Positions 1 through 8,310 of a DNA stretch of 64,000 nt are shown one piece after another. Position 1 is the stretch's first letter. Every line of letters starts with the position of its first letter. Below the pieces are notes generated by a model, which did not search any database, was not told the origin of the DNA, and saw only the letters and a list, made by a program, of their open reading frames with translations. A program made the position numbers and the translations under genes. This DNA is from Sphingomonas sp. LM7 (lineage in GTDB: Bacteria; Pseudomonadota; Alphaproteobacteria; Sphingomonadales; Sphingomonadaceae): positions 558,001 through 622,000 of the forward strand of contig NZ_CP019511.1 of the NCBI RefSeq assembly GCF_002002925.1. The letters are read 5' to 3'.

Positions 1-684
1 TTCGGGATGCTCACCGAAGCGGCGAACCCGGCGCTGGCGCATGCCCAGCGCACCTCCCCGATCAGCGTCACCGCCGATCCCGCCGAATGCTCGTTCCAGT
101 TCGATCCGATCGGCAAGAACAAGTTCAACGGCTCCAGCTGCGACATCGCCAAGACGTTCCTCGCCAAGCAAGGCGTCGCCTATCGCAATATCGAGGCGCC
201 GGCGGGGACGACCGCCGTGGTGCAGATCGGATCGCAGCAGGTGCCCGCCTATGATCCGCGCAAGGAAGTGCTGCGCGAGGACGCCGTTGCGACGATCGGC
301 ATCGCCGATTTCGAGGATGCGGCAAAGGCGGCGCTGGCGGGGGCGGGCTATCCCGCCAAGGCCGATCCGGATGCGATCAACAAGCCGATGGTCGTGGCGG
401 TGCTGACTGCGCTCGTCCTGCTGGTGACGATGGTCTACGGCCCGATCGCGGCGCTGCTGGTCGAGCTGTTCCCCAGCCGCATCCGCTACACATCGATGTC
501 GCTGCCCTATCATATCGGCAATGGCTGGTTCGGCGGGTTCCTGCCGGCGACGGCGTTCGCGATGGTCGCAGCTACCGGGGACATCTATTACGGGCTCTGG
601 TATCCGGTGGTCGCCGCTCTGGTAACGCTGGTGCTGGGGCTTTTCCTGCTCCCCGAAACCTACAAGCGATCGATCGACGATTGA
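1..684 (+). CDS. MFS transporter, MHS-type, C-terminal part (truncated by window edge)
   Basis: The reading frame is open from base 1, so only the last ~228 residues are visible. The first third is a hydrophilic stretch with two cysteines (in SFQFDP and SSCDIA contexts), which looks like a long extracytoplasmic loop. Three hydrophobic segments follow (about residues 130-155, 170-190 and 195-220). The sequence ELFPSRIRYTSMSLPYHIGN is typical of the metabolite:H+ symporter branch of the major facilitator superfamily, which imports small organic acids or osmolytes. The substrate cannot be told from this part. It lies 53 bp upstream of the nitrate regulators on the same strand, but nothing shows that it belongs to that system. 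No sign of decay; the missing N-terminus is an edge effect. Confidence 0.85.
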   Translation, partial: FGMLTEAANPALAHAQRTSPISVTADPAECSFQFDPIGKNKFNGSSCDIAKTFLAKQGVAYRNIEAPAGTTAVVQIGSQQVPAYDPRKEVLREDAVATIGIADFEDAAKAALAGAGYPAKADPDAINKPMVVAVLTALVLLVTMVYGPIAALLVELFPSRIRYTSMSLPYHIGNGWFGGFLPATAFAMVAATGDIYYGLWYPVVAALVTLVLGLFLLPETYKRSIDD

Positions 685-737
685 CCGGCGGCGTCGCGGG
701 CCTGCATTAGGCTCGCGGCTCCTGGGGGAACGGATCC

Positions 738-1319
738 TTGCGGATCGTGATCGTCGACGACAGCGGATTGCGCGCGACCGTGCTCGAGGAGGGGCTGCGG
801 GACGCGGGCTATGACGACATCCACGTCGTGCCGCCACAGGGTGCGTTCGTTGCCAAGATCGAGCGGATGGCGCCCGACGTGGTGCTGATGGACCTGGGCA
901 GCCCGAGCCGCGACACGCTGGAGGAGATGCTGGCGGTCAGCCGCGCGCTGGCCCGGCCGATCGCGATGTTCGTCGACCAGTCCGACGATGCGATGATAGG
1001 CGCGGCGATCGATGCGGGGATCTCGGCCTATGTCGTCGATGGGCTGCGCAAGGACCGGGTCAAGCCGATCCTGGATCTCGCCATCCGCCGGTTCAATGCC
1101 TTTGCTCGGATGCAGGCCGAGCTGGACGAGGCGCGCACCGCGCTTGCCGACCGCAAGACGATCGACAGGGCCAAGGCGATATTGATGCAGACCCGCGGAC
1201 TCGCCGAACCCGATGCCTATGCGCTGCTGCGCTCGACGGCGATGCGCCAGAACAGGCGCATCGCCGATGTCGCCGATGCGCTGATCACCGCCCAAAGCCT
1301 GCTCGGGGGGCAGCCATGA
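738..1319 (+). CDS. nasT: NasT-like ANTAR-domain response regulator / transcription antiterminator
   Basis: 193 aa, TTG start preceded by a GGGGGAA-like ribosome site. Residues 1-120 form a receiver-like domain with the acidic pair D7-D8 and a phospho-acceptor-like D52 in VLMDLG. The C-terminal ~60 residues match the ANTAR RNA-binding fold (TALADRKTIDRAKAILM, then the conserved LRSTAMRQNRRIADVADALI helix). ANTAR proteins bind two-hairpin RNA motifs and prevent termination in the leader. The stop overlaps the next start (ATGA), so it is translationally coupled to the NasS-like sensor. In known NasS-NasT systems the sensor sequesters NasT when nitrate is absent. The likely targets are the two leader RNAs before narK and nirB. 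The function is inferred from domains and context. Confidence 0.9.
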   Translation: MRIVIVDDSGLRATVLEEGLRDAGYDDIHVVPPQGAFVAKIERMAPDVVLMDLGSPSRDTLEEMLAVSRALARPIAMFVDQSDDAMIGAAIDAGISAYVVDGLRKDRVKPILDLAIRRFNAFARMQAELDEARTALADRKTIDRAKAILMQTRGLAEPDAYALLRSTAMRQNRRIADVADALITAQSLLGGQP

Positions 1320-2521
1320 TTCCGCTTTCGATTGCCTTCCTGCCGCTGACCGACAGCGCACCCCTGGTCGTTGCCCGCGCAAAGGGCTTTGCCGAGGCGC
1401 AGGGAATCGACCTCGAGCTGGTGCGGACCACGTCCTGGGCAACGCTGCGCGACCGGCTGGTCTATGGCCAGGTGCAGGCGGCGCACATGCTGGCGCCATT
1501 GGCGATCGCCGTGAATCTGGGGCTCAGCCAGCATCCGGCGGCGATCTCGGCGCCGTTCAAGCTCAACGTCAACGGCAATGCGCTGGTGATGGCGAGTGAA
1601 TTCGCGCTGGCGCTCGATCCCGATCCGGCCAGGCGCGTGCAGGATCCCGAGGCGGCGGCGCACGACTTCGCCAACGCGATCGGGCTCTACAAGCGCAAGC
1701 CGGTGATCGGCGTGGTCCACCGCTTCTCCAGCCACGCGCTGATGCTGCGCTATTGGCTGGGTTATGCGGGCGTCGATCCCGACCGCGACGTCAGCCTGCG
1801 CGTGCTGCCGCCGTCGTTCATGGTCGAAGCGCTGCGGCTCGGCGAGATCGACGGGTTCATCGCCGGCGAGCCGTGGAACAGCGTCGCGGTGGCCGAAGGG
1901 GTGGGCGAGATCGTCGCGGTGGGAGTCAATATCTGGCGGCGCGGCGTCGAGAAGGTGCTGGCGATGCGGACCGACTGGATGGAGGCCAATGCCGGGACGG
2001 TCGATCGATTGCTGGTGGCGATGTCGCAGGCGGCGGCGTGGTGCGACGATCCAGCCAATCGCGCGGAACTGGCGGGCTTGCTCGAACGGCCTGAATATGT
2101 CGGCCAGCCTGCAGAATGGATCGGGACGGCGCTGAGCGGCAAGTTCGTGCTGCGCCGCGGCGACGCCCCGGTCGATATACCAGATTTCCTGCTGTTCCAC
2201 CGCGAGGCTTCGGGCTTTCCGTGGCGGAGCCAGGCGCTGTGGATCTATTCGCAGCTGGTGCGCTGGGGGATGGTCGAGGCCGATCCCGTGACCGAGCGCC
2301 GGGCCGCCGATGTGTTCCGGCCCGATATCTACCGCCGCGCGTTGGGCGGGGCAGGGCTGCCGATGCCTGGGGCAAGCATGAAGCTGGAGGGGGCGCTGGC
2401 TGCGCCGTTGCCGGTCGGCGCGCATCAGGGAGCATTGACGCTGGGGCCGGATCGCTTCTTCGACGGGACGGTGTTCGATCCCGAGGACCTTCCGGCCTAT
2501 CTCGCTGCGCTTACCCGCTAG
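1316..2521 (+). CDS. nasS: NasS-like cytoplasmic nitrate/nitrite sensor (NrtA/CmpA-family periplasmic-binding fold)
   Basis: 401 aa of the NrtA/SsuA-like ABC substrate-binding family (SIAFLPLTDSAPLVVARAKG at the N-terminus; GEIDGFIAGEPWNSVAVAEG in the middle). There is no signal peptide or lipobox: the protein begins directly with the first beta strand, and no permease or ATPase genes follow. This points to a soluble cytoplasmic sensor (NasS) rather than a transport protein (NrtA). It overlaps nasT by 4 bases. In Paracoccus and Bradyrhizobium NasS binds NasT without nitrate and releases it when nitrate binds; the same role is inferred here. Gene order is nasT-nasS. Confidence 0.88.
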   Translation: MIPLSIAFLPLTDSAPLVVARAKGFAEAQGIDLELVRTTSWATLRDRLVYGQVQAAHMLAPLAIAVNLGLSQHPAAISAPFKLNVNGNALVMASEFALALDPDPARRVQDPEAAAHDFANAIGLYKRKPVIGVVHRFSSHALMLRYWLGYAGVDPDRDVSLRVLPPSFMVEALRLGEIDGFIAGEPWNSVAVAEGVGEIVAVGVNIWRRGVEKVLAMRTDWMEANAGTVDRLLVAMSQAAAWCDDPANRAELAGLLERPEYVGQPAEWIGTALSGKFVLRRGDAPVDIPDFLLFHREASGFPWRSQALWIYSQLVRWGMVEADPVTERRAADVFRPDIYRRALGGAGLPMPGASMKLEGALAAPLPVGAHQGALTLGPDRFFDGTVFDPEDLPAYLAALTR

Positions 2522-2729
2522 GCGCGGGTAAGTTTTTTGCACTTGCGAAAAGAATCGAATTGAGGAAGCTTTAGGGCCAACGCGCGATGAAGCGCGTCCA
2601 TGGAGGGCACCCCAGCGCCGGGGCGGTCCTTCTCACACATTATCAGCAAAGCCGCTGTCCGGTCCCTGCATGTGCATGAGGCCGGAGGCGGCTTTTTTCG
2701 TGCCTAAATGGCAACGGGGAGTTCGGGCG
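2522..2729 (+). promoter_or_regulatory. Leader RNA upstream of narK: probable NasT/ANTAR antitermination element
   Basis: 208-bp non-coding gap. It holds hairpin P1 (stem 2580-2585/2592-2597, hexaloop GATGAA), hairpin P2 (stem 2610-2613/2620-2623, hexaloop AGCGCC with A at loop position 1 and G at 4) and then a terminator at 2648-2698. Tandem hexaloop hairpins before a terminator are the known ANTAR target layout; P2 fits the loop consensus and P1 has G instead of A at position 1. The heptamer GCACTTG at 2539-2545 lies 41 nt before P1 and recurs at the same distance in the nirB leader. Regulation by the adjacent NasT is inferred. Confidence 0.75.
2648..2698 (+). terminator. Intrinsic terminator in the narK leader
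   Basis: Arms AAAGCCGC (2648-2655) and GCGGCTTT (2688-2695) pair perfectly. An inner pair TCCGG/CCGGA (2658-2662/2682-2686) lengthens the stem, and a run of six T ends at 2698. It sits 31 bases before the narK start and would stop transcription before the gene unless an antiterminator acts. Confidence 0.85.
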
Positions 2730-4004
2730 ATGAAGATTGCGGAACTGATGCGCGAAGGCTTCGACTATGCGGGCGGCGGCGCCGATGTGGACCGCCTTCC
2801 GGCACGGCCGAAAGCAACCTTCTGGCAATCGGGGCACACGCCGACGCTGGTCGCGGCGTTTCTCTATTTCGATCTGGCGTTCATGGTCTGGGTGCTGCTC
2901 GGGCCGCTGGCGCCGGACATCGCCAAGACGCTGCAGCTGACCGCGGCGCAGAAGGGGCTGATGGTAGCGACACCGACGCTTGCCGGGGCGCTGCTGCGCG
3001 TCGTCAACGGGCTGCTGGTCGATCGGATCGGGCCCAAGCGCTCGGGCGCGATCAGCCAGATCATTGTGATCGCCGGGCTGTTCACAGCGTGGGCGATGGG
3101 CGTGAACAGCTTCGCCGGCACGCTGGCGCTGGGGGTGATCCTTGGCTTTGCCGGGGCGAGCTTCGCGATCGCATTGCCGCTGGCCAGCCGCTGGTATCCG
3201 CCCGAGCATCAGGGCAAGGCGATGGGGCTTGCGGGCATGGGCAATTCTGGGACGGTGCTCGCCGCGTTGTTCGCGCCGGCATTGGCCAAGCTGTTCGGAT
3301 GGAACGCAGTGCTCGGGCTCGCCTGCATTCCGCTGGCGATCGTGTTCGTCGCGTACATGCTGATGGCGAAGGACGCGCCCAATGCGCCTGCGCCCAAGAA
3401 GCTGACGGCCTATTTCCAACCGCTCAAGCTGCCAGACGCGTGGTGGCTGATGGGCTTTTACGCCGTCACCTTCGGCGGGTTCGTCGGGCTGGCGGCGTCG
3501 CTGCCGATCTATTTCACCGACCGGTTCGAGCTGAGCACGATCACGGCGGGCTATTGCACGGCGGCCTGCGTGTTCGCGGGATCGCTGGTGCGACCGCTCG
3601 GTGGGGCGCTGGCCGACCGGATCGGCGGCGTGAAGGCGCTGTCGGTGGTGTTCGTCGTCGCGGCACTCGCGCTGGCGGGCGTCAGCGCGGCGCAAAGCGT
3701 GGCGAGCGCACTTACCCTGTTCGTGCTGGCGATGCTTGCGCTGGGCACCGGCAATGGTGCGGTGTTTCAGCTTGTGCCGCAGCGTTTCCAGGCTGAGATC
3801 GGAGTGATGACCGGGCTGGTCGGCATGGCCGGCGGAGTCGGCGGGTTCTACCTCGCTTCTTCGCTGGGCGTCGCCAAGCAGTTGACAGGGAGCTTCTCGG
3901 CGGGGTTCCTGATCTTCGCGGGGCTGGCGCTGGTGGCGCTGGCCGGGTTGCGGCTGGTCGAGGGGCGCTGGCGGGCGACCTGGACGAGCGGCGCGCGGAT
4001 CTGA
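2730..4004 (+). CDS. narK: NarK-type nitrate/nitrite MFS transporter
   Basis: 424 aa from the ATG at 2730, preceded by GGGGAG at 2716-2721. A longer frame from 2670 would begin inside the terminator hairpin and is rejected. Twelve-helix nitrate-nitrite-porter (NNP) family: the two nitrate signatures are visible as GMGNSGTVLAALFAPALA in the first half and GMAGGVGGFYLASSLG in the second. It imports nitrate (and/or exports nitrite) across the inner membrane for the reductases encoded downstream. Expression probably depends on readthrough of the leader terminator. A single NarK domain, not a NarK1-NarK2 fusion. Confidence 0.92.
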   Translation: MKIAELMREGFDYAGGGADVDRLPARPKATFWQSGHTPTLVAAFLYFDLAFMVWVLLGPLAPDIAKTLQLTAAQKGLMVATPTLAGALLRVVNGLLVDRIGPKRSGAISQIIVIAGLFTAWAMGVNSFAGTLALGVILGFAGASFAIALPLASRWYPPEHQGKAMGLAGMGNSGTVLAALFAPALAKLFGWNAVLGLACIPLAIVFVAYMLMAKDAPNAPAPKKLTAYFQPLKLPDAWWLMGFYAVTFGGFVGLAASLPIYFTDRFELSTITAGYCTAACVFAGSLVRPLGGALADRIGGVKALSVVFVVAALALAGVSAAQSVASALTLFVLAMLALGTGNGAVFQLVPQRFQAEIGVMTGLVGMAGGVGGFYLASSLGVAKQLTGSFSAGFLIFAGLALVALAGLRLVEGRWRATWTSGARI

Positions 4005-4051
4005 GCGGGCAGGGGGCAGGGGCTACGGCACCGCCCAGCAGGGGGGACGAC

Positions 4052-5251
4052 ATGCGATCTATGCTATTGGCGGGCGCCGCACTGGCAACCGCGGCGCCAG
4101 CCTGCGCGCAGGAAATCAAGCCCCTTGCCGAGGCGCGGGTCCGCTACGAGCATGTCGAGCAGGACGGGCTGGCGCAGGACGCCGAGGCGGTGACGATACG
4201 CGTCCGCACGGGCGTGCAGGCGTCGGCCGGACACTGGACTGCGCTGGTCGAGGCACAGGGCAACATGGCGGTGGTCGGCGACTATTATGACGGGCTGCAC
4301 GGCGCCGCGACGCGGCCGCTGATCTCGGACCCGGAGAATATCGCGCTGTATCGCGCGCAAATTCAGTACAGGAGCAAGGCGGTGGTGGTGACCGCGGGGC
4401 GCCAGCGGATCGCGCTCGACGACGAGCGGTTCGTGGGGACGTCGCCGTTCCGGCAAAATGCGCAGACCTTCGACGCGGTGCGCTTCGAGCTGATGCCGTT
4501 GAAGGGGCTCAAGGCGGACCTGACCTATGCCTGGAGCGTGCGGACGATCTGGGGCGTCGAGGGCAACGGCGCGCGGCAGGCTTCGGTCGGCGGCGACAAT
4601 GTCTTCGCGACTTTGGGCTACGCGACGCCTGTCGGGACGCTCACCGGTTTCGCGATCCTTGTCGATCAGGACGAGGCGGCGGTGCAGGGGTATCGGCTGT
4701 CCAACCAGAGCTATGGCGCGCGGCTTGCCGGCAGCCAGCCGCTCTCGCGCACCGTGAAGCTGACCTATGCCGGGAGCTACGCGCGGCAGAGCGACTATCA
4801 CCGCAATCCCAATCACTATTCTGCTAGTTATTATCAGCTCGACGCCGGGCTCGACGTTGCGCCGTGGCGGATCGGTGCGACCTATGAAGTGCTCGGCGCT
4901 TCGGATGGCAGGCCGTTCACTTCGTTCCAGTTCCCGGTGGGCACGGCATTTCGCTATCAGGGCAATGCGGGCAAGTTCTCGCCCGACCCACCCGACGGCG
5001 TCCGCGACCTGTTCGGTACGGTCGGGTTCGGCCGGTCCAAGGCTGGACCGTTCAGGGCAGTCACCTTGCAGGCCCAGTATCACCATTTCGAGAGCGATCG
5101 GCTGGTGCGGCATTATGGCGACGAAATCGACCTGATCGCCAGCGGCAAGCTGGGGCGGACAACCGTGGCGCTGCGCTATGCCGATTATCACGCGGATCGC
5201 TTCGCGACCGATACGCAGAAGCTATGGCTGCAGCTCGATTGGACGCTTTGA
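4052..5251 (+). CDS. Outer-membrane channel, alginate-export-like porin family
   Basis: 399 aa. A signal peptide (residues ~1-20, ending ACAQ) is followed by a beta-rich chain with alternating aromatic and polar residues, ending in LWLQLDWTL, the terminal aromatic strand typical of outer-membrane barrels. It resembles the alginate-export porin family. A strong AGGGGGGAC ribosome site lies just before the ATG. Position between narK and nirB suggests it is the outer-membrane entry for nitrate or nitrite, cotranscribed with narK. Substrate specificity is inferred from context only; nothing in the window relates to alginate. Confidence 0.8.
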   Translation: MRSMLLAGAALATAAPACAQEIKPLAEARVRYEHVEQDGLAQDAEAVTIRVRTGVQASAGHWTALVEAQGNMAVVGDYYDGLHGAATRPLISDPENIALYRAQIQYRSKAVVVTAGRQRIALDDERFVGTSPFRQNAQTFDAVRFELMPLKGLKADLTYAWSVRTIWGVEGNGARQASVGGDNVFATLGYATPVGTLTGFAILVDQDEAAVQGYRLSNQSYGARLAGSQPLSRTVKLTYAGSYARQSDYHRNPNHYSASYYQLDAGLDVAPWRIGATYEVLGASDGRPFTSFQFPVGTAFRYQGNAGKFSPDPPDGVRDLFGTVGFGRSKAGPFRAVTLQAQYHHFESDRLVRHYGDEIDLIASGKLGRTTVALRYADYHADRFATDTQKLWLQLDWTL

Positions 5252-5476
5252 TGCTGCAGTGCAAAATTCGCACTTGATCAAGCCGCGGCGAATCAGCATC
5301 ATGGCTGCGATCGGGCAAGGTCGCCCGAACGAGACATAGCCGCCGCTCCCAAGGACGGGAATCGGAGGCGCATCGACCGGCAATCGCCGGTCAGGGTGAA
5401 TGGCAAGGCCGCCATGCAGGCGTCGGATCTCTCCGATGACCTGCATGGCGGCCTTTTTTGCGTTGGAGCGAAGCAG
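5252..5476 (+). promoter_or_regulatory. Leader RNA upstream of nirB: tandem ANTAR-type hairpins plus terminator
   Basis: 225-bp gap with two consecutive hexaloop hairpins: P1 stem 5311-5316/5323-5328 with loop AAGGTC, and P2 stem 5347-5350/5357-5360 with loop AAGGAC. Both loops have A at position 1 and G at position 4, the consensus for ANTAR recognition. A third hairpin (ACCGGC/GCCGGT, 5376-5391) and a strong terminator (5405-5459) follow. GCACTTG at 5270-5276 is 41 nt before P1, as in the narK leader. Control by the NasT-like protein at 738-1319 is the natural inference. Confidence 0.82.
5405..5459 (+). terminator. Intrinsic terminator in the nirB leader
   Basis: A perfect 16-bp stem (5405-5420 with 5440-5455) closes a loop that has its own small hairpin (TCGGA/TCCGA). 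It is followed by an uninterrupted T run to 5459. It lies 17 bases before the nirB ATG, so it must be bypassed for nirB expression. Confidence 0.9.
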
Positions 5477-7975
5477 ATGAACTTCCAACCTGGCACGATC
5501 GGCGAAGGCGCGGCGGCAGCCGATCCGCGACCGCATCTGGTAGTGGTCGGCAACGGCATGGCGGGGTGCCGCGCCGTCGAGGAACTGCTGGCGCGCGATC
5601 CGCACCGGTATCGCGTGACGATCTTCGGCGCCGAGTCACATGTGAACTACAACCGGATCATGCTCTCGCCGGTGCTCGCGGGGGAGAAGACCTTCGACGA
5701 GATCGTGATCAACGATGCCGCCTGGTATCGCGACAACCAGATCGAGCTGGTCTCCAGCGACCCGGTGATTGCGATCAACCGTGCGGGCAGAACCGTCACG
5801 TCGCGCAGCGGCCGGACGCTCGGCTATGACAAGCTGCTGATCGCCACCGGCTCGGACCCCTTCATCATCCCGGTGCCGGGTAAGGATCTGCCGGGAGTGA
5901 TCAGCTTCCGCGACATGAACGACGTCGATGCGATGCTCGCCGCGGCGGGCAAGGGCGGCGATGCCGTGGTGATCGGCGGCGGGTTGCTCGGGCTCGAGGC
6001 CGCGCACGGTCTGACCTTGCGCGGCATGAAGGTCACCGTGCTCCACCTGATGCCGACGCTGATGGAGCGGCAGCTCGACGAGGCGGCGGGATGGCTGCTC
6101 AAATCGGCTCTCGAAGCACGAGGCCAGACGATCCTGACGGGCGCCGACACCGCCGAGATCCTCGGCACGGACGCAGTCGAGGGTGTCAGGCTCAAGGACG
6201 GCAGCGTGATCCCTGCGAGCCTCGTGGTGATGGCAGTGGGCATCCGCCCCAGCACCGCGCTCGCCCGCGAGGCCGGGCTGGCGGTTGGCCGCGGCATCCA
6301 GGTCGACGACCATATGGTCACCAGCGACGCCGATGTGCTCGCGGTCGGCGAGTGCGTCGAGCATGCCGGACAAGTCTACGGCCTGGTCGCGCCGCTGTGG
6401 GAGATGTGCCGCGCGCTTGCCGACGGATTGGTCGAGAAGCATAGCGGCTATACGGGCTCGGTCACTTCGACCAAGCTCAAGGTCTCCGGGATCGACGTGT
6501 TCTCGGCGGGCGATTTCTCGGGCGGCGACGGCGCCGAGGACATCGTCCTGCGCGACGCCAGCCGCGGAGTCTACAAGCGCGTGGTGGTCAAGGACGACCG
6601 TATCGTCGGCGCCGTGCTCTATGGCGATACCGGGGACGGCGGCTGGTATTTCGACTTGCTCAAACGCCAGGAGGACGTGTCGCAGCTGCGCGACATGCTG
6701 ATCTTCGGTCAGGCCTTCGCCCAGGGAGGGGGCGCCGCGGACCCTAAGGCGGCCGTTGCGGCGCTCTCGGACGATGCCGAGATTTGCGGCTGCAACGGCG
6801 TAACCAAGGGGCAAGTGGTCGGTTGCATCGAGAAGGGCGCGTGCAGCCTCGACGCGGTCCGCGCAGGCTGCAAGGCCTCGGCAAGCTGTGGCTCGTGCAC
6901 CGGGCTGGTCGAGAACCTCCTCGCGGTCACGCTCGGCGACGCGGTGCAGGCGGGGCCCAAGACGATGTGTAGATGCACCAGCTTCGGGCATGACGATATT
7001 CGCCGCGAGATCGTGGCGCAAGGCATGCGCTCGATCCCCGAAGTGATGCAGATGCTGCATTGGAGCACGCCCGACGGGTGTTCGAGCTGCCGCCCGGCGC
7101 TCAATTACTATCTGCTCTGCGCGCTGCCCGGCGATTATGTCGACGACCAGCAGAGCCGCTTCGTCAATGAGCGCATGCACGCCAACATCCAGAAGGACGG
7201 CACCTATTCGGTGGTCCCGCGGATGTGGGGCGGGCTGACCAACCCGACCGAGCTGCGCGCGATCGCCGACGTGGTCGAGAAGTTCAACGCGCCGATGGTC
7301 AAGGTCACCGGCGGCCAGCGGCTCGATATCTTCGGGATCCGGAAAGAGGATCTGCCCGCGGTTTGGGCCGATCTTAACGCGGCGGGAATGGTCTCGGGGC
7401 ACGCCTATGGCAAGTCGCTGCGCACGGTGAAGACGTGCGTCGGCTCGGAATGGTGCCGCTTCGGCACGCAGGATTCGACCGGGCTGGGGGTCAAGCTCGA
7501 ACGCGGCTTCTGGGGCAGCTGGATGCCGCACAAGTTCAAGATGGCGGTGTCGGGATGCCCGCGGAACTGCGCCGAGGCGACAATCAAGGACTTTGGCGTG
7601 GTCTGCGTAGACTCGGGCTACGAACTCCATGTCGGCGGCAACGGCGGCATCCATGTCCGCGCGACCGATTTGCTGGTCAAGGTGACAACCGAGACGGAGG
7701 CGATGCATTATGCCGCCGCGTTCGTGCAGCTCTATCGCGAGGAAGCGCGCTATCTCGAGCGCACTGCGCCGTGGATCGAGCGCGTCGGGCTGCAGCACAT
7801 CAAGGATCGCGTCGTCGAGGACGTCGAGGGCCGCGACGCGCTCGCCGCGCGCTTCTGGCATTCGCAGACCTTCAGCCAGGAAGACCCCTGGGCCGAGCGC
7901 GTCGCGGGCGCGGCGCGCGAACAGCACGCGCATATGGCCGCGTTCAAACCCCTCGCAGTGGAGGAGATGGCATGA
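5477..7975 (+). CDS. nirB: Assimilatory NAD(P)H nitrite reductase, large subunit
   Basis: 832 aa from ATG 5477 (GGAG at 5465-5468); a longer frame from 5396 would start within the terminator and is rejected. Domains in order: FAD-binding Rossmann fold (VVVGNGMAG, ~22-30), NAD-binding fold (VVIGGGLLGLEAA), a BFD-like [2Fe-2S] cluster domain (CGCNGV...CGSC), a second CxC...CSSC cysteine cluster, then the sulfite/nitrite reductase half. The siroheme-[4Fe-4S] ligands are visible as C654, C660 (TCVGSEWC) and C694, C698 (GCPRNC). It reduces nitrite to ammonium with NADH or NADPH. The stop overlaps nirD (ATGA). Confidence 0.96.
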   Translation: MNFQPGTIGEGAAAADPRPHLVVVGNGMAGCRAVEELLARDPHRYRVTIFGAESHVNYNRIMLSPVLAGEKTFDEIVINDAAWYRDNQIELVSSDPVIAINRAGRTVTSRSGRTLGYDKLLIATGSDPFIIPVPGKDLPGVISFRDMNDVDAMLAAAGKGGDAVVIGGGLLGLEAAHGLTLRGMKVTVLHLMPTLMERQLDEAAGWLLKSALEARGQTILTGADTAEILGTDAVEGVRLKDGSVIPASLVVMAVGIRPSTALAREAGLAVGRGIQVDDHMVTSDADVLAVGECVEHAGQVYGLVAPLWEMCRALADGLVEKHSGYTGSVTSTKLKVSGIDVFSAGDFSGGDGAEDIVLRDASRGVYKRVVVKDDRIVGAVLYGDTGDGGWYFDLLKRQEDVSQLRDMLIFGQAFAQGGGAADPKAAVAALSDDAEICGCNGVTKGQVVGCIEKGACSLDAVRAGCKASASCGSCTGLVENLLAVTLGDAVQAGPKTMCRCTSFGHDDIRREIVAQGMRSIPEVMQMLHWSTPDGCSSCRPALNYYLLCALPGDYVDDQQSRFVNERMHANIQKDGTYSVVPRMWGGLTNPTELRAIADVVEKFNAPMVKVTGGQRLDIFGIRKEDLPAVWADLNAAGMVSGHAYGKSLRTVKTCVGSEWCRFGTQDSTGLGVKLERGFWGSWMPHKFKMAVSGCPRNCAEATIKDFGVVCVDSGYELHVGGNGGIHVRATDLLVKVTTETEAMHYAAAFVQLYREEARYLERTAPWIERVGLQHIKDRVVEDVEGRDALAARFWHSQTFSQEDPWAERVAGAAREQHAHMAAFKPLAVEEMA

Positions 7976-8310
7976 TCGGCGAATGGCTCGACATCGGCTG
8001 GCTGGGCGAAATCCCGGTCCGCGGCAGCCGCACCGTTCCGGTCGATGGTGGCGAGGAGATCGCGGTGTTCCGGACCGGCGACGACCAGGTGTTCGCACTG
8101 GTCAATCGCTGCCCGCACAAGGGCGGACCGCTGAGCCAGGGGATCGTCCATGGCCATAGCGTCGCGTGCCCGCTGCATAACTGGAACATCGCGCTGGCGA
8201 CCGGGCAGGCGCAGGGCGACGACAAGGGATGCACGCCGGTGATCCCGGTGAAGGTGAGCGGCGGACGGGTACTGATCTGCCGGGCCGGTGTGCTGCAGGC
8301 TGCGGCCTAG
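7972..8310 (+). CDS. nirD: Nitrite reductase small subunit, Rieske-type
   Basis: 112 aa, ATG 7972 overlapping the nirB stop, with GAGGAG just upstream. The protein is a small Rieske fold and keeps the full [2Fe-2S] ligand set: C47-x-H49 (CPHKGG) and C66-x2-H69 (CPLHNW). Some NirD proteins, such as that of E. coli, lack these ligands, so this one should carry a cluster. It is the partner of NirB in NAD(P)H-dependent nitrite reduction. The stop TAG shares its last base with the GTG start of the nitrate reductase gene. Confidence 0.92.
   Translation: MIGEWLDIGWLGEIPVRGSRTVPVDGGEEIAVFRTGDDQVFALVNRCPHKGGPLSQGIVHGHSVACPLHNWNIALATGQAQGDDKGCTPVIPVKVSGGRVLICRAGVLQAAA

Noticed and set aside
1..684. 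Transporter fragment as a pseudogene
   Set aside because: Only the window edge removes the N-terminus; the visible part has no stops or frame shifts.
2670..2729. Upstream extension of narK from 2670
   Set aside because: It starts inside the terminator hairpin; the ATG at 2730 with GGGGAG is a better start.
5273..5282. CTTGATCAAG as a possible FNR/CRP-like site before nirB
   Set aside because: It is a 10-bp palindrome without the 4-base spacer of an FNR site (TTGAT-N4-ATCAA), so it does not fit.
5396..5476. Upstream extension of nirB from a GTG at 5396
   Set aside because: It would begin inside the leader terminator, has no ribosome site, and the family alignment fits the ATG at 5477 with GGAG upstream.
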